A stretch of 64,000 bases of DNA from Paenibacillus humicola. GTDB lineage: Bacteria; Bacillota; Bacilli; Paenibacillales; Paenibacillaceae. Where the stretch lies: positions 1,328,501-1,392,500 of the forward strand of contig NZ_JAQGPL010000001.1 in assembly GCF_028826105.1 (NCBI RefSeq), written 5' to 3'. Shown piece after piece: positions 35,927 through 45,150 of the stretch (within the stretch, counting starts at the first letter, position 1; each line of letters opens with the position of its first letter). The position numbers and the translations under genes are program-made. Under the pieces are notes generated by a model. That model ran no database searches. It was not told the DNA's origin and saw only the letters and a program-made list of their open reading frames with translations.

Positions 35927-36260
35927 ATTTACCTCCCTCCGGACATTTAACTATTTTTTCCTTTAAAATTTGCATTCATACCCATTCCCACACTTCTCCG
36001 CATGGTGCACATAGTCGTGAAGACCGGTAATCCAGGTATTCCCGTTTGCGGATTCATGGAGGAACATTAGGGTTAAACAGAAGACAGAGGAGCTTCGCCG
36101 GCTGCAGGAATGAAACGAAGGCGCCCGGCTCGCCATACGTCCAAGGTTTACGAAGCTGCCCCGGTTCTTGTCCAAGAGCCGGGGCAGCCTGCGTTAGGCG
36201 ATCCGGGCGAAAGGCGAAGCGTCAACCATCCCGACCGTGAAGGAGGAGAACGACCGGAAC
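35927..36260. other. Intergenic region with one strong hairpin
   Basis: The region between the start of the minus-strand gerB and the glutamate synthase-like gene holds no gene I can support. Its main feature is the hairpin at 36155-36188. Confidence 0.5.
36155..36188. other. Long, nearly perfect hairpin without U-tract
   Basis: GCTGCCCCGGTTCTTG and CAAGAGCCGGGGCAGC pair over about 16 bases (one G-T wobble) with a two-base centre. No T-run follows on either strand. It lies 72 bases before the start of the flavoprotein gene, so it may be an RNA structure or a protein-binding palindrome. Confidence 0.6.
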
Positions 36261-37880
36261 ATGGAACTGGCCATTATTATCATTTTGCTGTCGCTGTTTA
36301 TTTTGCCTCCCGCCGCCCTGTTCATCTACTTGTACGCGGCTTCCAAGAAGCCGCAGCATTCTGTTATTCGCGCCCATCCGTACATGGGGTGGATCCGCTA
36401 TCTGCTGGAAAAGCTCGGACCCGAATTCCGGCAATATTGGTTCGACGGGGACAATCAGGGGCAGCCGTTCTCGCGCGACGAATATACGGGCGTCATCTTC
36501 GCCGCGAAATACCGGTCCGACCTGATCGGCTTCGGCTCGAAGCGCGACTTCGAGGAGCCCGGCTTCTATCTCGCCAACGGTCTGTACCCAAAATTAAACG
36601 AGGAGTTGAAGGTCGATAACGACCGCAAGGCCAAGTCGAAAAAATACGTCATCCGCGATGAAGGACTGTTCTCGCGGGACGAGAAGCTCGAGCCGGACGC
36701 GGCGGACCGCTGGCTGTACGCGGACGAGGACGAGGTCGTCGTCGGTCCGGAGAGAAGGGAGCCATGGCGGCTCAAAGGGATGTTCGGCGCTTCCGCGACC
36801 TCGTACGGCGCGGTAGGCGAGCATTATATCGAAGCCGTCGGCAGCGGCGCCCGCATGGCCGGCGGCTCGTGGATCAACACCGGCGAAGGCGGCGTCGCCC
36901 CGGAGCATCTCGCCTCGGGAGCCGACATCGTGGCCCAGATCGGACCGGGGCTGTTCGGCTATCGGGACGACGAGGGCCGCTTCTCCTGGGAGGCGTTTCG
37001 GGAGAAGGCGGGGGAGCCCCATATCAAGGCGTTCGAGCTGAAGTTCGCGCAAGGGGCGAAAATCCGCGGCGGCCATCTCGAAGGCGTCAAGGTGAACGCG
37101 AAAATCGCCTCCATCCGCAAGGTGCCGGAGGGCCAGACGGTCAATTCGCCGAACCGCTTCCCTTTTCTGCACGGCCCCGACGAGACGTTCCGCTTCGTGA
37201 AGCGGCTGCAGGACGAGGGCGGCAAGCCGGTCGGCATCAAAATCGTCGTCGGCGCGCCGGACGAGCTGGATCCGTTCTTCCGGTCGATGGCCAAGCTGGA
37301 CATTTACCCGGACTTCATTACCGTCGACGGCAGCGAGGGCGGCTCAGGCGCAACGTTCAAGGCGATGGCCGATTCCATGGGCATGCCGCTCTATCCGGCG
37401 TTGATCGCGCTGGACGACGCGGCACGCCGGCACGGGGCGCGAGACCGGATCCGTATCTTCGCCTCCGGCAAGCTGATCACGCCCGACAAGGCGGCGATCG
37501 CCCTCGCGCTCGGAGCTGACGCGGTCAATTCGGCGCGCGGCTTCATGATGGCGGGCGGCTGCATTATGGCGATGCAGTGCCATACGAACAAATGCCCCTC
37601 GGGCGTGGCGACGACCGATCCGAAGCATATGGCCGCGCTCGTGCCGGAGGAGAAGCAGTGGCGCATCATGAACTATGTACTCCAGATGCGCGCGGGGCTG
37701 TTCGCGCTGGCGGCGGCCTGCGGGCTCGACAGCCCGAGACAATTCGCGCGCGAGCACGTCGTGTTCAAGAACGAGCTCGGACGGACGGCCCGCGCAAGCG
37801 AGCTGTTCCCGCATCCGGAGACGGAAGCCGGACGCGGACGGGGGAACGGGCATACCGGCGGCGTGCACGACGCCGGATAA
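36261..37880 (+). CDS. Membrane-anchored FMN/[3Fe-4S] glutamate synthase-like protein
   Basis: A 539-residue protein made of an N-terminal helix (about 3-25), a short linker and the synthase domain of GltB. The cluster motif C-x5-C-x4-C (CIMAMQCHTNKC) binds a 3Fe-4S centre in GltB, and DGSEGGSGATFKAMADS is the FMN/substrate loop. The glutaminase domain and the GltD partner are absent, as in the FMN-binding glutamate synthase-related family, whose reaction is unclear. The ATG follows AAGGAGGAG. The gene and the next two are clearly richer in G+C than the ger and TetR genes around them. Confidence 0.87.
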   Translation: MELAIIIILLSLFILPPAALFIYLYAASKKPQHSVIRAHPYMGWIRYLLEKLGPEFRQYWFDGDNQGQPFSRDEYTGVIFAAKYRSDLIGFGSKRDFEEPGFYLANGLYPKLNEELKVDNDRKAKSKKYVIRDEGLFSRDEKLEPDAADRWLYADEDEVVVGPERREPWRLKGMFGASATSYGAVGEHYIEAVGSGARMAGGSWINTGEGGVAPEHLASGADIVAQIGPGLFGYRDDEGRFSWEAFREKAGEPHIKAFELKFAQGAKIRGGHLEGVKVNAKIASIRKVPEGQTVNSPNRFPFLHGPDETFRFVKRLQDEGGKPVGIKIVVGAPDELDPFFRSMAKLDIYPDFITVDGSEGGSGATFKAMADSMGMPLYPALIALDDAARRHGARDRIRIFASGKLITPDKAAIALALGADAVNSARGFMMAGGCIMAMQCHTNKCPSGVATTDPKHMAALVPEEKQWRIMNYVLQMRAGLFALAAACGLDSPRQFAREHVVFKNELGRTARASELFPHPETEAGRGRGNGHTGGVHDAG

Positions 37881-38033
37881 ACCCGGCCGCAGACGCCAAG
37901 CTCGGGGCCGGGCCACCTGCGGAGCTTGCGATAGGCGGCTCTTTCTGCCGGACAAGTTAGGCGAAACGTTGGCCGGTCGATTGGATATGCTGTTATACAG
38001 CAAGCTAATACCGTACAATCGAGGAGGAATGGC

Positions 38034-39632
38034 ATGAAAGCGAGCGATCTGCTGGTGAAATGTCTGGAGGCGGAAGGGGTCGAATATATATTCGGCATTC
38101 CCGGGGAAGAAAATATCGACGTCATGGATTCGCTCTCGCGCTCGTCCATCCGGTTCGTGCTGACCCGCCACGAGCAGGGGGCGGCGTTCATGGCCGACGT
38201 TTACGGCCGGCTGACCGGGAAGCCCGGCGTCTGCCTGGCGACGCTCGGGCCCGGCGCGTCGAATCTTGTGACGGGCGTGGCGAACGCGCATCTCGACCGT
38301 TCGCCGCTCATCGCGATCACCGGCCAGGCGGAGCGGACGCGCCTGCATAAGGAATCGCATCAGAACGTCGATACGATTCAGCTGTTCGAGGGAATCACCA
38401 AGTACGACCGGCAAATACTCGACGCCCGGACGATTCCGGAAATCGTGCGCAAGGCGTTCGATCTGGCCACGGCCGAAAGCGCCGGCGCCGTTCATCTGCA
38501 GCTGCCCGAGGACGTTGCCAAGGACGACGCGCCGGGCGCCCCGCTGCCGATCGGCAAGCAGGCGCGGGCGGTGCCGGGCGCCGATTCGCTGCAGGCGGCC
38601 GCGGGCCTGATCGCGGCCGCGCGGCGGCCGATCATTCTCGCGGGCAACGGCGTCATTCGCGGCCGTGCGTGGAACGAGCTGCGCAAATTGGTGGACATGT
38701 CCAACCTGCCGCTCGTCAACACGTTCATGGCCAAAGGTCTTCTGCCCTTCGAGCATCCGCGTAATCTGTTCACGGTCGGCGGCCGTCCGTATCCGGAAGG
38801 GCTGCGGCCCTTGCATGAAGCCGATTTGATCGTCGCCGTCGGCTTCGACCTCGTGGAATACGATCCGGTCGTCTGGAACGCGGACGGGTCGCGGCAGGTG
38901 CTGAACGTCCACTCGATCCAGGCGGAGACGGACGCGCATTTTCCGGTCGCGCTCGACCTGGTGGGCGATCTGTCCGATACGCTGTCCGCGCTGTCGGACT
39001 GCGTGAAGCGGCGCCCGAATCCCAAGGCGCACGACCGGGTGCAGAAGCTGCGGCTGGAGGAGCTGTCATCGGTCCCGCACCCGCAGGAAGAGCTGCCGCG
39101 CAAGGTAATGCGGACGCTGAGCGAGACGCTGCCGAAGGAGACGATCGTCATCTCCGACGTCGGCCTGCATAAGGTTTGGGTGTCGCGCTGGTACCAGCCG
39201 AAGGAGCCGGGGCGGACGATCATCTACAACGGGCTTGCCTCGATGGGCGCTTCCTTGCCGGGCGCGGTTGCTTCCCGGCTGGCCGAGCCGGGGTCACCGG
39301 TCGTCGTCGTCTCCGGCGACGGCGGATTTCTGATGAACGTTCAGGAGCTCGAAACCGCGAGAAGGCTCGGCGCCGGCTTCACGGTCGTCCTTTTTACGGA
39401 CGGCCGTTACAGCCTGATCGAGAAGCATCAGCGCGACGCCGGGCTCGCGGTAACGGAGATCGCGTTCTCGAACCCGGACTTCGAGCTGCTCGCCCGCAGC
39501 TTCGGCGCCGCCTATCGGCGGGTTGAGACGCCGGAGGCATTCGAAGCCGCGCTGCGGGAAGCGGTGGACAGCGGAGAGTTGAACGTACTGGAGGTCGCGC
39601 TGAAGCGGCCGCCTGCGGAGCCGGCCGGCTGA
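38034..39632 (+). CDS. Acetolactate synthase-like ThDP-dependent enzyme
   Basis: A 532-residue thiamine-diphosphate enzyme of the acetolactate synthase large-subunit type. The N-terminal domain has the catalytic Glu47 (LTRHEQGAAFMADVYGR) and GIPGEENIDVMD. The C-terminal domain has the ThDP motif GDGGFLMNVQELETARRL. It likely joins two pyruvates to acetolactate, but no small regulatory subunit is present, so a catabolic AlsS-like or other 2-keto acid role is possible. GAGGAGG precedes the ATG. It is followed by an aldehyde dehydrogenase and preceded by the glutamate synthase-like gene. Confidence 0.88.
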   Translation: MKASDLLVKCLEAEGVEYIFGIPGEENIDVMDSLSRSSIRFVLTRHEQGAAFMADVYGRLTGKPGVCLATLGPGASNLVTGVANAHLDRSPLIAITGQAERTRLHKESHQNVDTIQLFEGITKYDRQILDARTIPEIVRKAFDLATAESAGAVHLQLPEDVAKDDAPGAPLPIGKQARAVPGADSLQAAAGLIAAARRPIILAGNGVIRGRAWNELRKLVDMSNLPLVNTFMAKGLLPFEHPRNLFTVGGRPYPEGLRPLHEADLIVAVGFDLVEYDPVVWNADGSRQVLNVHSIQAETDAHFPVALDLVGDLSDTLSALSDCVKRRPNPKAHDRVQKLRLEELSSVPHPQEELPRKVMRTLSETLPKETIVISDVGLHKVWVSRWYQPKEPGRTIIYNGLASMGASLPGAVASRLAEPGSPVVVVSGDGGFLMNVQELETARRLGAGFTVVLFTDGRYSLIEKHQRDAGLAVTEIAFSNPDFELLARSFGAAYRRVETPEAFEAALREAVDSGELNVLEVALKRPPAEPAG

Positions 39633-39741
39633 CAGCCTGCCGGAGGCGGAGCCGGCCAAGGGCGGGCATGGAGGACGGCCGCGAGCGTCCCGTATGCTGA
39701 TGTTGGCGCAAGAGGATCATTTTCATCGGGAGGGAACGAGC

Positions 39742-41184
39742 ATGAAACAAACGAAGCTTTGGATTGGCGGCAAATGGGTGGAGGGCAGCCGGCTGGAGCC
39801 GCTGCTGAATCCGCATACCGGGGAGAAGCTGGCGGATATCGGCTACGCGTCGCCGGAGCAGGCCGCGGAGGCGATCGAGTCGGCGGCGGAGGCGTTCCGG
39901 ACGTTCCGGGAAGCGCCGATCCATCAGCGGGCCGGCGTGCTGTACCGGGTCGCGCGCATCATCGAGGAGCGGGCCGAGGAAGCGGCGCGCCTCATCGCGG
40001 AGGAAGCGGCGAAGCCGATCAAGGCGGCGCGCGGCGAGATCCAGCGGACGGTGCAGACGTACACGCTGGCGGCGGAGGCGGCCAAAACCATCTCCGGCGA
40101 AGTCGTGCCGATGGACGCGGTGCCGCATGGGGACCATCATACCGCCTATGTCATCCGCCAGCCGAAGGGCGTCGTGACGGCGATTACGCCGTTTAATTTT
40201 CCGTTTAATTTGGTGGCGCACAAGGTCGGCCCGGCGGTGGCGGCGGGCAACGCGATCGTGCTGAAGCCGGCGGAGAAGACGCCGCTGTCGGCGCTGTTCC
40301 TGGCCGGCGTCTTCAAGGAGGCGGGGCTGCCGGACGGCGTGCTGAACATCATACCCGGCGGCGGGAAGGAGCTGAGCGAGACGCTTACGACGCACGAGAA
40401 GGTGGCGTTCGTGACGTTCACCGGCAGTCCGGCAGTCGGCAAAATCATCCGCGCCCAGGCCGGCCTGCGGACGGTGACGCTGGAGCTCGGCTCGAACTCG
40501 CCGCTGCTGATCGACCGCGGCTTCGACGGCGAAGAGCTGGACCGGATCGCCGACGCGGCGGCGGCGGGGGCTTTCTCGTACAACGGGCAGGTATGCATCT
40601 CGATTCAGCGCATCTATGTACATGAGGATGCATACGAGGAGTTCACGAACCGGCTCGTACGCAAAGCCGAAAGCTTGCGGATCGGCGATCCGCTGTCGGA
40701 GGACACCGACATTTCCGCGCTGATCAACGAGCAGGCGGCCAAGCGGCTGAGGTCCTGGGTCGAGCGGGCGGCGGAAGGCGGCGCGGCCGTTCGCTGCGGC
40801 GGCACATTCGAGGGCAGCATCATGCATCCGACGGTAATGACCGGCGTTCCGGACGAGGCCGAGCTGAACTGCGAGGAAGCGTTCGGGCCCGTCGTGTCGG
40901 TCAAGCCGTTCCGGACATGGGATGAAGCGATCGGGCTGGCGAACGACTCCAAATTCGGCCTGAACGCCGGCGCCTTCACCAAGGACCTGGAGCATGCGCT
41001 TAAGGCCGCGAAGAACATTCGCGCCGGCGGCGTGCTCATTAACGAAATTCCGACCTACCGCGTCGACCATATGCCTTACGGCGGCCTGAAGGAGAGCGGC
41101 GTCGGCCGGGAAGGGGTCAAGTACGCGATGGAGGAAATGATGGAGCTGAAGCTGGTCGCCTTCCGTACGGGTTTTTACGAATAG
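39742..41184 (+). CDS. NAD(P)-dependent aldehyde dehydrogenase
   Basis: A 480-residue ALDH with catalytic Cys285 (NGQVCISIQRIYVH), general base Glu248 (TLELGSNSPL) and the cofactor segment ITPFNFPFNLVAHKVGPA. GGGAGGG sets the ATG; the upstream frame is open but has no ribosome site. This branch resembles lactaldehyde or glyceraldehyde-3-phosphate (non-phosphorylating) dehydrogenases. A terminator follows, ending this GC-rich block. Confidence 0.92.
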   Translation: MKQTKLWIGGKWVEGSRLEPLLNPHTGEKLADIGYASPEQAAEAIESAAEAFRTFREAPIHQRAGVLYRVARIIEERAEEAARLIAEEAAKPIKAARGEIQRTVQTYTLAAEAAKTISGEVVPMDAVPHGDHHTAYVIRQPKGVVTAITPFNFPFNLVAHKVGPAVAAGNAIVLKPAEKTPLSALFLAGVFKEAGLPDGVLNIIPGGGKELSETLTTHEKVAFVTFTGSPAVGKIIRAQAGLRTVTLELGSNSPLLIDRGFDGEELDRIADAAAAGAFSYNGQVCISIQRIYVHEDAYEEFTNRLVRKAESLRIGDPLSEDTDISALINEQAAKRLRSWVERAAEGGAAVRCGGTFEGSIMHPTVMTGVPDEAELNCEEAFGPVVSVKPFRTWDEAIGLANDSKFGLNAGAFTKDLEHALKAAKNIRAGGVLINEIPTYRVDHMPYGGLKESGVGREGVKYAMEEMMELKLVAFRTGFYE

Positions 41185-41235
41185 GCGCTTTTAGCCACTT
41201 CTTGATGCTCGTTCGGATAATTAAGCACCTGTATA

Positions 41236-41267
41236 ACAGAGCCACGCGGTTTGCGGGCTCTGTTTTT
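41236..41267 (+). terminator. Rho-independent terminator
   Basis: ACAGAGCC/GGCTCTGT stem with a 12-base loop, then TTTT, 51 bases after the aldehyde dehydrogenase. Confidence 0.8.
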
Positions 41268-41347
41268 ATTTATCCTGCACGGGCATTTCCGTCACGACCG
41301 TTCTCACGGCTGCTGAACAAGGGCGGTCAAAAATTGATCCGGCGGGA

Positions 41348-41376
41348 TTGACTTTTTTGTACAATCGTACTAAATT
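41348..41376 (+). promoter_or_regulatory. Sigma-A promoter with embedded operator, possibly leaderless
   Basis: TTGACT and TAAATT are separated by exactly 17 bases. Between them lies TTGTAC-AATC-GTACTA, an imperfect inverted repeat typical of a TetR operator. The -10 ends only 6 bases before the ATG, so transcription should start at or beside the start codon. No ribosome site is present. Confidence 0.7.
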
Positions 41377-41382
41377 TAAAAC

Positions 41383-42015
41383 ATGAGTAAAGATAATAAT
41401 CCAGACGGACAAAAAAACTATTCATTCATTGAAGCTGCCCGCCGCTCCCAAATTAATGCGTGTGCGATTGAGGTCATCGCCGCCATGGGGTATGCGCAAA
41501 CGTCTTTAGCGCAAATCGCGAAACAAGCGGGGATTAGCAAAGGAGTCATTTCCTACCACTTTTCCAGTAAAGATGAAATCATTGAGCAGATCGTCACGGA
41601 TGTCTACGCTGCCGGCGCTTCCTTTATGAAATCGTATTTGGAAGCGGAGACCTCAGCCGCAGGTAAACTGCGAGCGTATATCGAGTCCAACTTGGCCTTT
41701 ATGCGCACACATCCGAAGCAAATTGTCGCGGTAACCGAAATTGTGAGCAGTGCCAGAACGGAAGAAGGGAAACACCGTTTTGATATGATTAAAACGGATG
41801 TCATAGTGGATTATCTTACGGGATTGCTCCTACAAGGCGCAAAAGAAGGCGATTTCCGCGAATTTTCCGATTTTTCGGCCCGCGTGATGGCCATGACCAT
41901 TCGTTCTGCAATCGACGGGGTCGGCTTCCAATTAGCCGCCGATCTTGACCTCGACCTCGAACAATATGCCAAGGAACTGGTTACCTTATTCGGCCTGGCC
42001 GTTCGAAAGGTTTAG
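41383..42015 (+). CDS. TetR/AcrR family transcriptional regulator
   Basis: A 210-residue repressor. The N-terminal helix-turn-helix spans about 15-60 (AIEVIAAMGYAQTSLAQIAK, then GISKGVISYHFSSKDEI), followed by an all-helical ligand domain. The ATG lies directly after a consensus promoter and has no Shine-Dalgarno, so the mRNA is probably leaderless. An inverted repeat in the promoter suggests autorepression. It is followed after 49 bases by a small membrane protein that is probably its regulated partner. Confidence 0.92.
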   Translation: MSKDNNPDGQKNYSFIEAARRSQINACAIEVIAAMGYAQTSLAQIAKQAGISKGVISYHFSSKDEIIEQIVTDVYAAGASFMKSYLEAETSAAGKLRAYIESNLAFMRTHPKQIVAVTEIVSSARTEEGKHRFDMIKTDVIVDYLTGLLLQGAKEGDFREFSDFSARVMAMTIRSAIDGVGFQLAADLDLDLEQYAKELVTLFGLAVRKV

Positions 42016-42064
42016 CTTATTCGCCGTCCAAAGGCAAACCAAGTAGCGAAGGAAGTGAAATGGT

Positions 42065-42451
42065 ATGAAATTGTTTCTGATCGGGGCGATTTTGCTGATT
42101 GCCGGGGCGGTTTGGGCTATTACCCTAAACGGGATCGGGATATTGGAATGGCTGCTGCTGCTTTCCGGAATCGTGCTTGGCATCTTCGCAGGATTACTGC
42201 AAGGGTGGGTCATTAGGCAAAAGGAACGGGGAAAGATCGGTTCCGGCAAAATGACCTTCGGTGTGACGGGAATCATCATCGTCTTGATCGTAATCAAAGT
42301 CATTTTAAATCTCTTGATTCCGTCCCAATTAGCGACCTCTGAAAGCGGAATTTACCTGTCGATCGTTTTCGCCATCAGCGGTCTTATGCTCGGACGTTCT
42401 TTTTATCCCCGTTTCTCCGGTGAACGGAATCGGATCGAATATAAAGGCTAA
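42065..42451 (+). CDS. Small membrane protein, TetR partner
   Basis: A 128-residue protein with four hydrophobic helices and no recognised enzymatic motif. A GAAGGAAGTG ribosome site precedes the ATG. It shares the operon with the TetR gene and is closed by a terminator directly after the stop. Paired TetR/membrane genes of this kind often concern drug or stress response; the function here is unknown. Confidence 0.7.
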   Translation: MKLFLIGAILLIAGAVWAITLNGIGILEWLLLLSGIVLGIFAGLLQGWVIRQKERGKIGSGKMTFGVTGIIIVLIVIKVILNLLIPSQLATSESGIYLSIVFAISGLMLGRSFYPRFSGERNRIEYKG

Positions 42452-42452
42452 C

Positions 42453-42480
42453 AAAAAAATCCGCCGCGGCGGATTTTTTT
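42453..42480. terminator. Bidirectional rho-independent terminator
   Basis: A-run, ATCCGCC/GGCGGAT stem and T-run form a symmetrical structure usable from either strand, two bases after the small membrane protein gene. Confidence 0.87.
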
Positions 42481-42729
42481 CGTTTTATAGATCCGCGTGA
42501 AGACTTGTTCGCCCGCCAAAAAAAACGCGAAAAAACCGGCTGCAGCACTGCCGACGGTGCTGGGCGGGTCATTTTTTGTTTGAAGTTTCGCTGTGAACGG
42601 GTAGTAAAGTCCTTAGAGACTATTCAAAGGAGGAGCCGAATATCGGATAATAAAAAGGGGTTTCCAATTCATCCCAACCCTTATAAAATTAACGCGATCA
42701 GGATCCATTTTGAAGGAGGTATCGAAAGC

Positions 42730-43695
42730 ATGTATAACATTCGATCCAAATTTTTTTCGGCCATGGTTCTCGCTATTGTTATCGCTGGGCTGTCCGGTTT
42801 ACCCGCATTTGCGGCAGCTCCCCAGAGAACCGTAAGCGCATCGGCAGCACTCGCATATAATCTCAAAGGTCTTCATCATAACCTCGCCGTGCAGAAAGCG
42901 TATATTGCATCCAAATATGTATACGTCACGCAGCGGTCCGGGGGAACGATTTACCTGTCCAGATTGCTCATGAAAGGGAAGGATGCTACCTACGTGGATG
43001 AAATGACCATTACGAAGGCCGGCCACGGTCAAACGCTGGATATGTATACCTACAAAGGGATTAATTATTTATATTTCAGCTCGAAAGCGGACCCTTCCAC
43101 ATCCTATGACTGGTCGCTCCAAGTCGCCAGACTTCAATACTCGGCCGGAGCTACGTGTAATTATACGGATCTTCACCGGTTTACCTACATGAATTATGCC
43201 GATCGAACCGGTAAGAGATTGGGCAAGACGTACCGGGTTGACGGAGGCGGCAACAGCACCTACACGTTTTTCCGCGTCCAAACGGCGGAGGGAACCGTGA
43301 CGTGGTCCATTTACGATACGGTTAAATTAAACCGGCTTCTTGACAGCAATAAACAGGTGCGTATGGACAGTGCAGCGGCGGTAAGCGCCTGCGTGGCCAG
43401 CTTCACACAGTCCGGCGGCGATATCGTCCGGCCGAACGGGTCTTTCCAGGGTGCGGATATGCTCGGGAAAACGTCAATCTATACGTCAGGCGGCGCGGCA
43501 GGGGAAACGCCGCAAATTGCGATGATGTCCAATACCGGCAAATACAAAACCTTGGTGAAGGTTACAAATGTGGGATCCCATGAAATCGAAGGTGTCCAGA
43601 CCAAAAACGGCAACGTATACTTCAACATCGTGACAGACCCCGATAATAAAAAAAATACGCAAAAAATTTATTATATTCCCGACAGCCTATTTTAA
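42730..43695 (+). CDS. Secreted helveticin-J-like protein (class III bacteriocin family)
   Basis: A 321-residue secreted protein; signal peptide to about residue 28 (LPAFA). The mature part resembles helveticin J: YVYVTQRSGGTIYLSRLL, HGQTLDMYTYKGINYLYF, WSLQVARLQYSAGATCNYTD, YRVDGGGNSTYTFFRV and EIEGVQTKNGNVYF. Helveticin J is a large heat-labile bacteriocin of Lactobacillus; family members in spore formers are largely untested. TGAAGGAGGT sets the start. No immunity or export gene adjoins it, in line with Sec secretion. A terminator follows. Confidence 0.72.
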   Translation: MYNIRSKFFSAMVLAIVIAGLSGLPAFAAAPQRTVSASAALAYNLKGLHHNLAVQKAYIASKYVYVTQRSGGTIYLSRLLMKGKDATYVDEMTITKAGHGQTLDMYTYKGINYLYFSSKADPSTSYDWSLQVARLQYSAGATCNYTDLHRFTYMNYADRTGKRLGKTYRVDGGGNSTYTFFRVQTAEGTVTWSIYDTVKLNRLLDSNKQVRMDSAAAVSACVASFTQSGGDIVRPNGSFQGADMLGKTSIYTSGGAAGETPQIAMMSNTGKYKTLVKVTNVGSHEIEGVQTKNGNVYFNIVTDPDNKKNTQKIYYIPDSLF

Positions 43696-43747
43696 ATCGG
43701 TCATCACAAGCGAATTAGGTCGGATTTGTCCCATACGGAAGTCGAAG

Positions 43748-43796
43748 GAGAACCTTTGAGCACATTGCTCAGGCACGGGTTCTCTTTCTTTTTTGA
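43748..43796 (+). terminator. Rho-independent terminator
   Basis: GAGAACC/GGTTCTC outer stem with an inner TGAGCA/TGCTCA hairpin, followed by a T-rich run. It ends the helveticin-like transcript. Confidence 0.78.
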
Positions 43797-43967
43797 CCTA
43801 TAAATATCCGTATGGCCGCGCCGATTTTTTGCTAGACTCGGGAAACATAACGCAAACAAAATCGGTTAGATGATCGTCTAAATATTGGAACGATTAGGGA
43901 TTTTTATGGGGTGGCCTTCAAGGGCAAATGGCGTTTCAATCTGCAATCGGTCAGAGGAGATCTAAAT

Positions 43968-44507
43968 ATGAGATTGGTAATAGATATGCTTTCATTTGCA
44001 GTACCCATAACGCTGATTTACTTTATGGTTAGAATTTGTTTAATGAAAGTGTTTAAAATCAGGTGGGCTCGAGAAGTTCTCCATCTATCTTTTGTTCTCT
44101 ACACCTCTTCAGTAGTATTTATGGTTTGGATTTACTATACCGCTCAGACCGACTATATTTTATATAATTTGATCCCATTTAAAACGATCCTAGAATACGT
44201 CCAAGAAATCCCTTCCGGCACGGCTATTATAAATATTGCGGGGAATCTAATCGTTTGCATGCCGTTTGGTTTTTACTATTATTTTAATCTCAGGGTCTTA
44301 CCCAAAATGAACATAGCCGTTTACGCTGTGATAATTCCGGTCGTTATTGAATCCATGCAGTTGTTGATGCATTTCATTCATCTGGGCATGAGAGCGGTCG
44401 ATATTGATGACGTTATTTTGAATAGCTTCGGCATAATAATCGCTTACTGCATGACGAAAAGTCTTTTTCAGCGGAAGCGAAAGCCCGCTAAATACCTTTC
44501 TCACTGA
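43968..44507 (+). CDS. VanZ family membrane protein
   Basis: A 179-residue membrane protein with four to five helices. VanZ landmarks are NLIPFKTILEY, INIAGNLIVCMPFGF, ESMQLLMH and RAVDIDDVILNSFGIIIAY. VanZ itself gives low-level teicoplanin resistance; the role of most family members is unknown. The ATG at 43968 follows AGAGGAGA. The gene is AT-rich compared with the block at 36-41 kb. Regulation is not visible. Confidence 0.85.
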   Translation: MRLVIDMLSFAVPITLIYFMVRICLMKVFKIRWAREVLHLSFVLYTSSVVFMVWIYYTAQTDYILYNLIPFKTILEYVQEIPSGTAIINIAGNLIVCMPFGFYYYFNLRVLPKMNIAVYAVIIPVVIESMQLLMHFIHLGMRAVDIDDVILNSFGIIIAYCMTKSLFQRKRKPAKYLSH

Positions 44508-44616
44508 TTAAGAAAATGTCCCTTTACAGGAATGGTAATGGGATATTTCAATCGTATTTTTTTGGTAAAATGTAGTAGGAGTGCTCAGTCTGAATGCTTA
44601 GCAGGAGAGGATGGGA

Positions 44617-45060
44617 ATGAGAGCATGGTTAGCCGTAAATAACCTTAGTATTTTATATGCGCTCACTTTATTTTTGCAGACTGAAATACCGCTCAATACC
44701 TATCGTTTGGGCAGAATTACAGGTTGGAGTCAGATCAATAAGGACTTGGATCTTGCCGTTATCTTCATCTATATCCTATCTTCAATATTGGGGTATCTTC
44801 TGACCAAGCGGAAACTGGGAAGCCGAAAACTCAAATACGTCTTATCCATAACCTGGCTGCCTTACTATATCCTCTTCATCAAGCTTTTTGTTTTCCTGTT
44901 TCCAATTACGAACCCCGCTGAAAAACCCCTGCCGGGCATTGGATTGTATGTATTAGGTTTAGATATGATCGCTCCGTTTTATATTGGGTTCATTAACGTT
45001 CTTTCAGGGGTAAAATGGACGCTCATCGATGCGGCAGAGGACCCTCCTCCGCCGGATTGA
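44617..45060 (+). CDS. Hypothetical membrane protein
   Basis: A 147-residue protein with about four helices and an acidic, proline-rich tail (DAAEDPPPPD). The second ATG is chosen because AGGAGAGG abuts the first. I do not recognise the family. It lies between vanZ and the cyclase with separate spacing, so it is probably its own unit. Confidence 0.65.
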   Translation: MRAWLAVNNLSILYALTLFLQTEIPLNTYRLGRITGWSQINKDLDLAVIFIYILSSILGYLLTKRKLGSRKLKYVLSITWLPYYILFIKLFVFLFPITNPAEKPLPGIGLYVLGLDMIAPFYIGFINVLSGVKWTLIDAAEDPPPPD

Positions 45061-45150
45061 CCTTTGCGCCCACTGCGAAATAACGACCGAGTAAGGTAAG
45101 CTGGAGCGGTACAGCCGATCCTTCACATTCAATCGAGAGAAGGTGCCCGA

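Noticed and set aside
42620..42660. A second gene start at the AAAGGAGGAG near 42625
   Set aside because: No ATG, GTG or TTG lies at a usable distance that opens a real frame other than the helveticin-like extension.
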